Assembly: GCA_022036555.1 (NCBI GenBank)
Contig: CM039133.1
Span: forward strand, 12,475,765-12,539,764
Reading direction: 5' to 3'
DNA: 64,000 bases
Source of the DNA: Microstegium vimineum
Taxonomy: Eukaryota; Streptophyta; Magnoliopsida; Poales; Poaceae
The stretch's first letter is position 1. Every line of letters starts with the position of its first letter. The translations under genes and the position numbers were made by a program. Below are positions 35,404 through 48,223 of this stretch, piece by piece. The notes beneath the pieces were generated by a model. That model worked only from the letters and a program-made list of their open reading frames with translations. It had not been told where the DNA came from and searched no databases.

Positions 35404-35946
35404 GTGCAAGGGGGGCAATGGGAAAAGACCGTTATACCCTTTGAAGCAATTGAACTCGGACATCGAGCGGCGGTTGTTCGTCCTCCCGAGTCGCGCTCCT
35501 ACGACGACTCCCTCCCTGTATCCCTGGATGGAGGCGGGCGGCACGACCATAGAGAGGCGCTTCGTGCGGCTAAGCAGACAGTCGTCGTGGCCTTGGGAGT
35601 GAGAGCCGTGGCCTCGCAGCCAGCCAGCGTGACCACGGAGGCGACCTCGCAGGCATCCGACGCGGCCACGGGGGTGGCCGGGTGGGTGCCTCGATCGGCC
35701 TCGGGGTCGTCGCGAACACGGGGGCGGGCACCGCGGCCTCGGGGCCGGCTGTTGCACGGACACAGGGGCAGCCGCCTCCGCGCCATGGCTACGGGGGCAT
35801 CCAGCGCGGACAAGGCGTGCACGAGCAGGAGCAGGACCGGCTGGTGCGGGGCGGACACAGTACCAACTCACAGAAGGCCACCGCGCCTGCGAGCTCCGGC
35901 GAAACCACGCCCGTCCCACCGCCGCGGGAGAGGCCGCCATAGATGA
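35404..35946 (+). other. GC-rich block open on both strands, function unknown
   Basis: The plus strand is open for 180 codons (35404-35946) and the minus strand for 197 (35991-35398). Neither product resembles a protein I know, and both are rich in Arg, Pro, Ala and Gly, as expected from GC content alone. The sharp GC jump against AT-rich flanks suggests a captured exon or 5' gene fragment. I do not call a gene. Confidence 0.3.
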
Positions 35947-37925
35947 GCGCTTTCGTGCTCCGGTCCAATTGGCCCAAAATCCTGGCCCCACCTACCAGTG
36001 TCTAAACCAGCCAAATGAACCCTATGTTGCCACGTGTTGACCCCATATTTACTCCCTCTTTCTTCTTTTCAAAATATGTTTTAAACTTAAAAAATTATAG
36101 AAAATTCATATGATTTTAGAAAATATGAAACTAGTGTCCGAAATTTTCTAAAATCAAGCTCTACGTTATAGGCATGTGCTTGAGTGCTTTTGGATCTTTT
36201 TAGTCTAATTGCTTCTTTTTGGTTATCTATAGGAATCGCCTAAGGCAGCTATATGTCTTGCTGCCAAACCCGAAGGAGTTGGTAGATTAGGAGGATAACC
36301 CTGAGTACACCCAGGACTTGGGTGACGACTTGATAGGTGTCACGTCCCATCCAACCTCGTAGAATCCTATTAGACATGCATATAAATATATGTTAGTGCT
36401 TTACTTTTTGCAAATGAATTTTGATAGGTTGCATGGTAGAATTGCTTGGAAAGCCCTTATCTTGTCGCAATCTTACCCTTGCATACCCGCTGATAGGATT
36501 GACACTCACTTTACTTACTCACTACTTACTTCTATCATGCATTATATATGTGATGTGATGTTGATTAGAGGATTGTTTGTGAGTGGCTAGGCACTATGTG
36601 TCGCTATAATGATAACAACTTAGGGAGATCTTGGCATGTTTCTTGGGAGTGTGGTGAGGGTCGAGTTGACCAGAGGGGATTCTACAACAATTCCATGGGA
36701 CAAGTCTTGTCGTGGAATGCGACATGCGCATTCCTAAGAGAGGTACATGTGGCGGGTACATGTGCATGAGGAGACCTGGGGTGGAGTGTCCACCGAGGCA
36801 TGGAGTGTTGGATCCCTTGAGAGGAGATGTCCTATCTGGTCCTACCTAAGAACTCGAATATCGAGGGAATTGGAACCATGGAACTTTTCGTGCATGCCAC
36901 TCGTCCCTGAATGAGCAGGGTATGGATGTTCGATCGATCTGGGTGATGCCATTACTTCTTGGAGGTGAGGTGATAGGGTGGGTGGTGCTGGTGTTGGGAT
37001 CTCGCACCATCCTAGATGCGTAGTACCACCATGGGCTAGGTGCTACATATTCTAGTCTCAATTTGCCAATGTGTTAGGGAGCCCTAGGGTTGAGTGGCAG
37101 GATGGTGTCGTTCTAGGTTGGAAGACAACCCACTATCAGCTTAGATGATGTACAACGTTGATGGTGGTGATCTTGTGGGTTTAGGTGTACACGCTCTACA
37201 GAGTTGATCTATCTATATGTATAGGTGTGTCCTCAGTTATGGAGTTTCATGTGACCTACGCCACGCTTGATTTAGAGAGATGAGTCCTTTCTCTTCTTTC
37301 CCCCATGTTGTAGGATCCGGTTGTTAGCTGTTGAGGCAAGGATGAGAGGGAGTTGTCCTTGTCGCCTAGAGAGTGAGAATGGGGTGAGATGTGTGTGGAT
37401 GGGATGGATGGATGCATGGAAATGAGTTTAAACTTGAGATACAGTTGTATATATAATATTGATAACTTGCATATGATAATTATAACCATAAACAAGACCT
37501 TTTCTTTTACCCTTGCATTTCACCTACCACAAAGCAAACACAAAAGCACAGGGTGGAAGCCAGTGGCCATTACAAATCGTACTAATAATTTGGAAACAGG
37601 TGATGAGCCACAGGCCGGTTTCGAGGGTGAAGACTTGGAGGACTACATGTCTTGTTCTACGCCCAAGTTGGTTGAAGACGTTAAACCATGTTTCTTCAAG
37701 TAGCTATTTTGTATTCTGCGTGCTATGTGTTTTTTCTGCTAGTGAGGCGATGTAATGATTGATTAAACCCTGCTTTTTGTACTCTCTAAGATAGGATCTT
37801 GATGTATGACAGTGATATCAACTGTTATTTAATAATGTGATAGGATGATCTTGTGAGACTGTCATGTTATACTTAAAATCTATGGACTTTCCCTTCGAGG
37901 AAAGTCAAGAACGTTTCACTGCAAC
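35947..37925. other. Unassigned, possibly CACTA interior or old retroelement
   Basis: Short frames only (for example 37389-37703), none recognised. It may be the 5' part of the CACTA relic that follows or an older retroelement interior. I could not find a matching CACTA 5' end. Confidence 0.3.
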
Positions 37926-37979
37926 TTCAATGATATGAGAGTTGCACATTCCCATGTCTGAAGGCACACTTTGGGTGGC

Positions 37980-38430
37980 AAACTATATTGTTTCTCCTAT
38001 GGACCCTAATAGGACAATCCATGGGAGTCCAATTACACCTAGATATCGCGTCATCCAAGTGTATAGAGTTACCAGAGTGCATAGGGGTGGTTCTTGATAT
38101 TATTGGAGGTGCTGGGGAGAAGACCGTAGGAAAAGCAAGACATGAATTTGTTTTGTGGCGCAAGCGCTACATCATTATTCCAAGTGTGATGACTAGGGTT
38201 TAGTCGCCTCCTCCTCAACTATCTCATGATAGGTGTGGATGAAACAATTTTTCTATATTCATTCCCAATTATTAGTTAGCTTTTCACGTAATAACAATTT
38301 TCCTAATCACAGGTCTACCAACTTGAGTCTAACTCATCCATCTCAGAATGCTCAGGAAGATGATGTTGCTTTGCATGATCACAATGTGTTTGATAGCACG
38401 ACTGCATCACCATCTCCTACAAGGTAGTCT
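37980..38430 (+). pseudogene. CACTA second-ORF fragment
   Basis: Frame-shifted pieces typical of the region before the protease domain in grass CACTA proteins: ANYIVSPMDPNRTIHG, then EFVLWRKRYIIIP (in 37988-38203), followed by a Ser/Pro-rich linker up to the solo LTR. Not translatable as one protein. Confidence 0.55.
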
Positions 38431-38535
38431 ACCCCATCACCTCCTCTGCCGCCCATGCCGCAGAGTAGTTGTAAGAGACCCCTACCCGTAGTGAAGTCCA
38501 CGCCTACCGCCAGTCATTGTAAAACAAAGCCTGTT

Positions 38536-41016
38536 TGAAGGGTCGAGATGGCGGACTAGAGGACGGTGAATAGTCTTTTCTAAAACTTAATCGTAAATGC
38601 TAACCGAAACAATTACAGAATAAAAACTATCAGTCTAGCCAAGACTACACCCCTCTACCTATAACAATAGCACCTACCAAATTATGTCAATTATGCTAAC
38701 TAAGGTGTCGGGCTAGGAAGCTCACCTAAACAAGTCTAGGTTGCAAGGTCACGCAAACCTAAGAAACTAGCACTTTAAGCAAACCATGAGCTCCTACACA
38801 ATCTAGTAAGCAAAAGCACAAAGCCCCTAAGCTTACTAGCAATGCTCAATAGCAAGGCTATACAAGCCAAACTAGAGAGCTAAAAATACTTAGCTACACA
38901 AACTAAGCAATGTGACTAACAAGGCTATAGAAGCCAATTAGTCATGCACAAGAGCTACTTCTATGCTACACAAGATAGAAGGTAACTAAGCAAGCTACAC
39001 AAGCTAAACTAGTTACAAGAGCAACAAATAAACACTAGCACAAGTATGAATAAGTAAGTACAAGCTAGTGAATAGAGAATGAAAACCACCAAGAAAATAG
39101 AGACAATATTGACATGGTGATTTTTCTCCCGAGGTTCACTTGGTCGCCACCAAGCTAATCTTCGTTTTGTCGATTCACTCACTTGGAGGTTCATGCGCTA
39201 ATAGGCATCACACGCCTAACCCATCTTTGAATGTCGCACAACCAACACAAGATGAGGGCACTCAATGACACGCTCAACTAGAGTTTCTCTTCGCGATCTC
39301 CCATGGGGTGAGGACAACACCCCTCACAAGCTATTCTCTAGAACCACGCACAATATCCTTGCATGCTTCGATGGAGCCACAACTATCAAGACATCTAGGA
39401 GGTGGGAACCTCCAAGAGGAACAAGAACCACCGGCTTGCAACATGATCACCTAGTGCCACACGAAGCTATCTCTCAAAGAAACACACTAGAGATCACTCA
39501 CTCGCAATCGATTCGCACTCTTCGAAGCACAAGTGAGTTAGAGGGCTCCTATGCCAAGCACAACCAAGGGAAACACATCCCTAGGGTGCTCCACCCTCCC
39601 AAGGGTCGGCCATCCCTCTATTTATAGAGAGAGGAGAAAAACTAGCCGTTGGGGTGTTAAATAACACACCGACATACAGTCTTCTGCCCACAGCGATGCC
39701 TCCAAAAATATCCTTTCACTTGGCATTCTGCGAATGAATCGGACGCACCTTGATGTTGCATCAGACACATCCGGTGCCAGCGTTCGGTGTATCGCTCGAC
39801 GACACATGTACTAGTCATTTGAAATCGATCGGTGTCGTCGACTTCTCCTTACTCTAACACTCCCTGTATAAGCATCGGACGCGTCCGATGTAGCACCGGA
39901 CACTCAACGCCACAGCATTAGGTGATGATCTAGTAAGCATCCAGAGAGGTCAAAACCACATCAGACATGTCTAGTGACTACTCACTAGACTCACCCATCG
40001 TCTGGTGCACCATGACGAGCACTTCTCCATTCAACAACCGGATGCTCGACTGCTTCGAGCATCACGTTCGATGTACTGCGTCCGATGGATTTCCAGAGAC
40101 GACCTAAACACACAGGACATGTCCGGTGACCCCACATAAGACTCGTTTGGCATCCGGTGCTCACTTTGCAGCTAGACCCCACCTAGGGTTAACCACCGAA
40201 CGCGTATGGCGCACCCTATGACAGCGCCTGGTGCTCCTCAACAGCTAGAACATCACTAGGGTAGGGTAAGCCATTGGACGCGTTTGGTGTCCCTGGGACA
40301 GTGTCCGGTGCTCCTTAGTGAGCTCCAAACCTTCTATAACTTTCCAAGTTGATCCACTCCAATTCCAACACCTTCTACTTTGCAAATGTGCCAACACCAC
40401 CATGTGCATGTGTGTTAGCATTTTCACAATCATTTTCAAAGGATTTTTCACTTGCTCTTACGATGCCACTTGATCCTAATGCATCGCAATGTTAGATCAC
40501 TCAAGTGGCACTAGATGACCGATATACAAACAAGTTTGCCCCTCTTGATAGTATATCCATCTATCCTAAACCTGGTCATAAACTTCTCTACACACCTATG
40601 ACCGGTAAAATGGAATGCCCTACAAATATACCTTTGCCTTGCGCATTCCATTTCATCTTCTCCATTGTTGATGCAACACATGTACCAACCTATTACCAAT
40701 TGATATGTTCCACTTCATATCATCACATGGTCGTGTTGGTTCATCGATCTTGACCTCACTTGTTGTTCACAGTTGTGTCGGTCCATCGGTGCCAAGAATC
40801 ACTCTCTTGCCCTTCATGCTTGCAACCGGTGCATCAAGCCAAACCTCATCTTGATCTTCTCCATCTTGGTCACATGACTCCATTTCTTGTCTCATGTGCA
40901 ATAAGCTCCTTTATCACACAACCTCATATGAACTAATATCTTTTGTATATCACTCAAACACATATTAGTTCACCTAAGTTATCACTCAATTACCAAAATC
41001 ACATAGGGACCTTTCA
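38536..41016 (-). mobile_element. Solo LTR, about 2.5 kb
   Basis: Ends TGAAGGGTCGAGATGG and, on the minus strand, TGAAAGGTCCCTATGTG (TG...CA). It is flanked by CTGTT (38531-38535) and CTCTT (41017-41021), a 5-bp duplication with one mismatch. The two ends look like the end and start of a single LTR common in panicoid genomes, with no internal genes between. Repeated CGGACGCGTCCGATG-like motifs occur near 39873-39890. The family name is not certain. It inserted into the CACTA relic. Confidence 0.7.
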
Positions 41017-41619
41017 CTCTTCTAGAGAAGAAGTCTGAAGAGGAAGTAAATGCGGGCCACAATAAGATTTGGATGCCTTTTGGGCAAGTGTAGCCGAAGG
41101 AAGAGAAAAGAGGAAGAAACTTGCTAGAAACACACCAAAGCCATAGTACATAAGATCACAACAACTAAGGCAACAAGTAACTGAGTATGAGAAAACATAG
41201 CGTGAGGCACGTAAGTGCTCACCTAAATCAGACTATGAACACTCTCGATAAGTCACAAAAGGCAGTGTCATAGAAAGCGAAGAGACTAGGGAAAGATGTA
41301 TCATAGCTCGAGATGCAACCTAAGCAATCTGTCGACCCGCTAATTGTTGGCACAGCTCATCATGCAAAGGCACAAGATAGGGATCAACTTGAATATGATG
41401 AACTTGAAGATTTCATGGTCAATATAGGTCTTACAAGGGACCAGATATAGGGGAATGCACTGATGCTAGTACTTTAGTATGATCTATTATAGACATACAA
41501 GTATGGTAGGAGTCTTGTCGTCAGAAAGGATTGACCATCATTGGGTATGCAAATGCACCTTTTAAACAAGTGGTACATGGATGCGTGTGAAAGGGAAGAG
41601 CAATTTCTTTTTTTGTCAG

Positions 41620-42820
41620 AGTTAGACCAGAGCATTACTTCCTTGGCTATGACATTATACATATCGAGTTCAAAGAATTAAACCAACTATTACAAAGGGA
41701 CGCTCTTGACAAAAATCTCATCAATTGTCGGTGTCTATAAGTGATTCTTCCTACAATTCAAGTACATGTTAGTACGTACATTATCTATACACGGTTATCC
41801 TTAGACTATAATAAATTATTGTTTACTATATATGCATAAATGAAATGTTAAAACTAAAGAGAAAATAGATGAGTGGTGTTGGCCTCGTGGATCCAAATTG
41901 AATGTTCAAGGATCCAATTACTAAATATGAGGTCTGGAAAGATGATGTGGAGTAGAATTTGTTGACTATATTAGATGAACAATCAGACAAGACACTAATT
42001 CTCTTCCCTTATGACTTCAAGTGAGTGTTAATAATGTCTTGTTCATATTTTATTACGCTTACTCCATGTTTATTTTAGTTAATGAGTTATGCCTCATTAT
42101 AATAAACATGCAGCTTTCACTAGTTACTGATGGTCATTGATATGACCAGGAGCATTATAAAAATCTTTGACTCAATGACAAATCCCCCAAAAGAATACCA
42201 AGATATGATAGATATTCTCCGAGTGTAATTTTGGTCTCGTAAATAGTTGTTGTATACTCTCTTATGTCATTTTATTGATATAATTGATCCATTTATTTAT
42301 TCTTGTTGGGCAGTGTTTGGGTCAAGTTCATCGATAAATACTAGTATTATCATTGGAACGTGTCTCTCGGTGTAGTCCAACACAAAGTAAGTACTATTAG
42401 CTAGGTCACCGTATCTTTATTAAGTTCAACGTGACCATTTTGTTGCCTTGCTTCATTGGTTGATGTTGAATCATCTTTTTCTTGTAGTGTCAGGGATCAA
42501 AGAACAACTTATATGGATACTACATTTGCGAGTTCCTCGTGCAATACTCAATGAGAAGAAATGAAGATTTCCTCAAATTACGTAAAAGTATACACAATTT
42601 ATTTCTTAGCATTGTGCTGATATATTTAATCAAATATATTCATAATTTTTTTCATTCAAATTGAAGATTGAATGGAAAAGGCAAAAGGTCCTACTACCTG
42701 AGCGGATCAAAGCAATTAAAGAGGAATTATTAGGATTTCTTTTGAATCAAGTAGTAGCTCGCAACGGCGCGTACCATTATAACCCTCAAGAACAAATACC
42801 TACTGGTAGCCAACATTAGG
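41620..42820 (+). pseudogene. Ulp1-like (C48) protease relic of CACTA element
   Basis: Pieces in order across shifting frames: PEHYFLGYDIIHIEF...DALDKNLINC (about 41630-41740), LLMVIDMTRSIIKIFDSM (about 42125-42175), NNLYGYYICEFLVQYS (about 42500-42550) and a C-terminal piece with GFLLNQVVARNGAYHYN (about 42735-42790). The His of the catalytic triad is kept, but the Trp after it is a stop (CAC TAG). The Asp (FDS) is kept. The catalytic Cys of the usual NLCGYY motif is Tyr, so the enzyme is dead. Introns of the original gene probably separate some of the pieces. Confidence 0.68.
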
Positions 42821-43326
42821 GTTGAATGAATCTCAAGGACATATATACAATCTTTTGTCACTTTATTATTCCATGCATGTAAATTAAGATATGTAAATTA
42901 GAATTTATGTATGTATAGTTTGAATTCTTATACATTATGTTTCAATGTGTGATATCTACTATATATATGTAACATATGCTCAAATGGATGTATATATTAG
43001 CCAGCGTACAATTCGTATATGAATAACTAAATTGAAACTGAAATAAAATGAACAAAAAATAAACACTTTGAAAGAAAACAAAAAGAAACACCTTTAGCCT
43101 CAGCCGGAAACACCAACCGGGACTAAAGATGTCTGTACCGGGGCAGGGGCTAGTGATGCCTTTAGTCCTGGATGGTAATACCAACTAGGACTGAAGGTCC
43201 AGTTTTAATCCTTTTTCTAGAACTGGGACTAAAGGGTGGGCCTTTAGTTCCGGACTAGCAATCTTGGTTGGGAAACGGGACTAAAGGGGGTTCCAACCGG
43301 GATTAGAATCCAGTTCTGCACTAGTG

Positions 43327-44956
43327 AGGCATAGTCTATAATTTCTATAACATGTCTCAAGAACCATATTTTCTCTCTTAGAGTTTTCTCCCTTTTTAGG
43401 AAATAAAATTTGTGGAAAATGTTTACTTTAGAAAATTCATATATAATTAGATAAGAGCAAGAGAAAACATACAATTTTTGTCCACAAACCATTATCAGAT
43501 CTATCCAATATTCATAAGATCATAATTAATTAGAGTGCATGATCACTTTGACATTGATTAAACAAAACCACAATAGCAAATAACACAACTTAATTGAAAC
43601 TTAGTGTCAATGATAAAAGATTTTATGATGTTCTCGGTGTAGAGAAACAGTAGGAAACCTGTTCTTACATTTCTTGCACTTAGAACGATGATGCTTATTA
43701 CACATGACATCTTTGTGCATTCCCTTGTGGTAGGACATGAGATTCGAAACTCTATAGCTTGTAATGCATGAGCTATCGGAATCTATCCTGAACGTTACTC
43801 ACAAACAAATAAGACAATTATAGCTTTCACAACAGTCTGTGAGCAAATAGATTTCTGAATTGTAGGCATACGAATGCAGCAAAACTTAGGAAACACATAC
43901 ACATTTTGTCCTCCCATTTAGGTATTCTTTCACTCTAACCTTTTTTATGTAGAACGTCTTCTATGTCACTATATCTTATCATATATCACTTACCCCTACT
44001 TTAGTCTGTTGGTTAGCTATCACCATCTTTAACCATTTTCTATTTGGATAAATGTGATACCCTAAAAATATTGTACATTAGCATAAGAAATAAAAACAAC
44101 TCTACTCTACCCGATCCCTTGCTCATCATCGACTGGTAAACGCATAATCAGTGGTCTAACTAGTCTAAACATTTTTCAAAGCACCCACACTAATCACCCT
44201 GTGAATCACTAAGTACTATATAAATGGAGAGCTCTAAATTGTGTAGCAAACCGCCTTGCTATGTTTCCCAATACCCACACACTTGTCTTGCCCAGTTAGG
44301 GTTTATATAGGCCCCCAACTAACCAAATAGCCATTGGGCCAAAATATCCCTTGCCTAGATCTTTGTGGTCCAGTCGCCAGCCTAGATAGTCGAACTGTGA
44401 GGTGGCAGCGATGACATGCCCTCCTTAGCCCCACTTTTCAGCACCCATGCTTGACGGTCCAACAACAAGTCCTCATGGTACGACCTTGAGGTCGGATTTA
44501 GCGCGCACCAACAATTGCTCTGGAACCCCTATATGGACCAATGAGTCCGGTGCACATCTTGCTCACCGGTGTGACCCAGTCTCTTAGTGATCCAACCACC
44601 AGACTAGGCGGTCTAACCATGAGGTAGGGTAGAGGTTTCACTTCTTTTTCTTTGTGATGTTTCTCTGTTGATCTTCAAGGCTTCTTCTTCTTTGCGTTTT
44701 GGACTCTTATTTTCACTTCTAGGTCTTCAATAGAGCTCCAAAAGGTCTTCATTGACATGTAGAGCATATATTATTTCATCCTGGTCCAAATCTGTTTTGC
44801 ATCCTATTGAACTATATCAGAAATACTCACAAAAAATTAGTCTAATTTAGTCTTGTTGATCATCAAACACCAAAATAAAAAATAAATGGACCATCAGGTC
44901 CATTTTCTTACATTCATGCATCTTCAACATTTCATGTACAGTATATATTATATATA
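43327..44956. other. Gap with possible solo LTR
   Basis: No gene seen. 44053-44912 is bounded by TGTGATACCCTAAAA and ATTTTCTTACA and might be another solo LTR, but I see no target duplication. The rest is AT-rich. Confidence 0.3.
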
Positions 44957-47282
44957 GGCAAATTTTGTCATGGGACATCGCAAAAACATGTAATTTGCAA
45001 GCACACACCGCATGGAAATTTTCCTAGTAACATTACAAAATCATGGCTATTTGCTATAAGACACCACATTCATTATTTTATTCATTTCCTAGCTTTTGAG
45101 AGAAAGGTGGGGAATATGTCCAAACTACCCTTGTCTTCAACCTTTGGATCTTGCTTCATATTTCTCATAACCCATTGCCACTTGCTTCCCTCTCGCTATG
45201 GCTGAGTCGCGCCTGGCAATCCGCCATAAAGCCACTGCTAAACAAGCCCACCTGTTGGACTCATCCCCTACCTACAGTTGTGCCTCTCTGTTGTCGAGTG
45301 TGGGTTTGTGGTCACCATGGATGAACCGGCTCCTCCCCTTCCGCTTTCCTAGTGCGCCACCACATCGCGCACTCATGCCACCGGCAATAACACCTTTGAT
45401 CCCATCCACTCCCACCTTTCCCTTCTAGTAATTGTAAGGATGTGCTCAGTCTAGAGGGGGGTGAATAGGCCTACTTAAAATTTAACTTCAAAGTTTATCA
45501 GTTCACAGGCATGACATTGCCGCTCTGGAGAGCGGCACTGCTGCTCTACGCAGCACTGCTGATCTATGGAGCGGCAGTGCTGCCCAGACAAACAGAAATC
45601 TATGCCGTTCAAAATCTATCCAGCAAATTGAAATTCTACTTGAATAGAAACTTCCTAGGATAGTAATGAATAGGTATGACCACTTTGATAAGATAGAAAC
45701 AACCCCACTGAGTAGATCGGGACCAAACCCTAGAAATCGACTAGAGAGCAATATAGAACAAGTAAATTGCTGCAAGCACAAGAGACACAAGATTTATCTC
45801 GTGGTTCAGCTCGCCACCAAGGCTTGCCTAAGTCCACATTGTTGAGGTATGCCACAATGGCACAGAGCTTTACAACTCCTCCTTGTTCTCATGTCAAGAG
45901 AGCTAACTCTTGAGATGAGGAGTAATCTTACTAGCTCAATGGTAGTGTTACAAACCTCCCGGAGCTGGCACAAGCTTGTCAAGCTTCACGGTCGACGCGC
46001 TAGCTGGCTAGGAGGAAGCTCCAAGAGTAAAGAACTCAAACCACCGGCCATGCTTGGAGGCTCAATCTCTCAAAGCTTTGAGTGGAAATCAAGTGGAGAG
46101 GATTTGGGAGCTACAAGGGAGAGAGGGAGAGCTTCTCTGCTGTTTCTGGTCGAGCCTGAGTGGAATGGCAGTGGGTGACCGTTGGGGAGAGAAGGGATAA
46201 GGTTATACCCCTTCTCTACCAACTGGTAGAACTCAAGTCGTGGCAGTGCCGCCCTATCTAAAATAGTAAAGAATTAAGAATTGTGTTGCTAACTGTTTAG
46301 ACAAGATAGTATGAGGTGTTTGGTGGATAGATATAGCACTTTGTTCACATTTAGCATGTGTGTTGAATCCCCCTTTATAGTATGACTTTTTCTAACTCAA
46401 ATTCAAAAATGCAAATGAATTAAACCCTTGAGCTTGTTGACATACATTTTTGTAGTTGGGGGGGTCCACCAATCTGTTCATCATCCTCCTTTAGTTCAAC
46501 CTATTTGTCATCTCGATGAATCTCATTAGTTCCCTAATTATGTTGTCATTGTCACCAAAACCCACAAAGGACTTGATTGCACTTACAATAATGGCTACCA
46601 TTGATGGCCAAGCAGATCTCCACCGCTAGACCCTTCCGCTCCCTCTTCTGTCCTATATAAATGGTCATGAGGCCCCGCATGCACACCCGCGTCCCCAGCC
46701 ACTCCATACCCCTCTCTCCCTTGCTGCAGCGTCGTCATAGGCTCTTGCCTGAGCCAAATGCACCGCCATTGATCTCCCACCAAGAGCACCTCGAGCCCTC
46801 CTTCCTCTTCAGTTGGCACCACAGCATCATGTTGCAGCTGCCTGTCTCCCTCTTGGATTGAATTGGTGTCACGAGGAGACCAATCCGAGCTCGCCAGAGC
46901 TCCTTCTCATCATTATTTGTTGTTGTCCTTCTCTGACGTGGCTCTAGCTCTGGCGGTGTGGCCCTGATGCGCAGCCCCGACGATGCGGCCCCTGTGCCCG
47001 GGGTTGTGCCTCAGCGCTGGTTGTGCGGACCCTGAGGTCGTGCGGCTCGGACGATAACGATGTCTTTGGGCAAATACAAAGCAAGAGCCACAGATTGAAG
47101 ACAAGAGTAGTTTAGACATTTCCCCACCTTCTCTCTCCAAATCTAGAAAATGAATAAAATAATGAGTGCGATGTCTTATAACAAATAGCATGATTTTGTA
47201 ATGAAACTAGAAAAATTCTCGTGGTTCTACTATATGTGCTAGCCAATTACATGTTTTTGTGATGTTTCACAGCAAAATTTTC
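44957..47282. mobile_element. MULE with about 200-bp TIRs, interrupted by a solo LTR
   Basis: Left TIR GGCAAATTTTGTCATGG...ACATCGCAAAAACATG mirrors the right end (read inward GAAAATTTTGCTGTGAAACATCAC). The similarity continues for about 200 bp (to about 45160 and from about 47085). A 9-bp match TTATATATA flanks both sides (44948-44956, 47283-47291). Because the flanks are AT-rich it is weaker evidence than usual. GC-richer inner segments (45170-45430 and 46590-47060) look like captured gene sequence. One frame (45198-45428) is open, but I do not recognise it. Confidence 0.65.
45433..46587 (-). mobile_element. Solo LTR inside the MULE
   Basis: Ends TGTAAGGATGTGCTC and GATTGCACTTACA (on the minus strand TGTAAGTGCAATC). 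Flanks are GTAAT (45428-45432) and ATAAT (46588-46592), 4 of 5 matching. 1,155 bp with no retroelement genes. It carries short GC-rich repeats around AGCGGCA(C/G)TGCTGC (45520-45580). Confidence 0.6.
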
Positions 47283-47460
47283 TTATATATATATTTATTT
47301 TATCGTAAATTAGTATATAAAATTATTATAAATAGAGATGGCCACATAATAACTTATTCACTTTATCACGCTAGCTAGCTGCCACTGGCTGACCGGCCAC
47401 GTCTCGCGTGCGAGCAAGCAAGCAAGCATCCATCTGATGGGAAAGTGGGAGACCCTAGTA

Positions 47461-47719
47461 CTCCCTCCATCTCAAATTATAAGACATCTCAAAACTCTTG
47501 TAAAGTTAAAGTATCTTAAGTTTAACAAAACTTATGTAATAATATTATAACATTTATGATGTTAACTAAGTATCATTATATTCGTTATTAATTATATTTT
47601 CATAATATATCTATTTGATGTCATAAATATTTATAGTTTTCTCTATGACTTTTGGTCAATTTGAAATGCTTGGACTTTCTAAAATTCTTGAAATGTCTTA
47701 TAATTTGGGATGGAGAGAG
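47461..47719. mobile_element. Stowaway MITE
   Basis: 259 bp, ends CTCCCTCCATCTCAAATTA and its mirror TAATTTGGGATGGAGAGAG, flanked by TA on both sides. Confidence 0.92.
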
Positions 47720-47721
47720 TA

Positions 47722-48223
47722 GGTAGGTAGTACGTGTGTGCTCGTGTGTGTTCCCAGATGATCGACGGCGATGGGCACGCTGATCATATATATAATGAAT
47801 ACGCGTATAATATATATGCTTCATTTGTTGCTGCAAGCAAGAGAGAGCAGTTAAATATTGCGTATCGGGTAGTAAACTAAACCTGCATATATATTGATAT
47901 CATTAAGACCCTTTTTGTATAGATGCGCATGTATACTATATAAATTGAAGTGGATTAGAATGAAAATTAGTTCAAATATACTAACACTTATGGTTTAACA
48001 AAGATATATATACATCTAAACAAGACGATTATATTTGTTCATCAAAATGCGTGTGGACGAATGAACCGCCGATGAATTAGTTCATGTTTCAAATCGTCAA
48101 ATATTTAAAAGGATGGATATAGAGAGAGAGAAACACCCGGCCCTATCTGTATGTATGTGTACCCTTGCAAATATGTCAATGATTGCATGCACCGGGCCTG
48201 TTATGAACATGAATGCAAATCAG
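47722..48223. other. Unassigned AT-rich stretch
   Basis: No gene or element border recognised. Confidence 0.4.

Larger units (their letters stand above)
37930..43326 (+). mobile_element. CACTA (En/Spm) element, 3' half
   Basis: The right end is clear: ...CAGTTCTGCACTAGTG at 43326, that is CACTAGTGCAGAAC read inward. It is preceded by a subterminal cluster of GGGACTAAAGG-type repeats in both orientations (43090-43300). Inside are relics of the second CACTA protein (37980-38210) and its Ulp1-protease part (41620-42820). A 2.5-kb solo LTR (38536-41016) interrupts it. No matching left end was found, so the start given is only where recognisable CACTA sequence begins. Confidence 0.7.

Noticed and set aside
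44053..44912. Solo LTR with TGTGATACC...TTCTTACA ends
   Set aside because: No target duplication (ATAAA versus TTCAT) and no second copy in the window; kept only as a possibility in the gap note.
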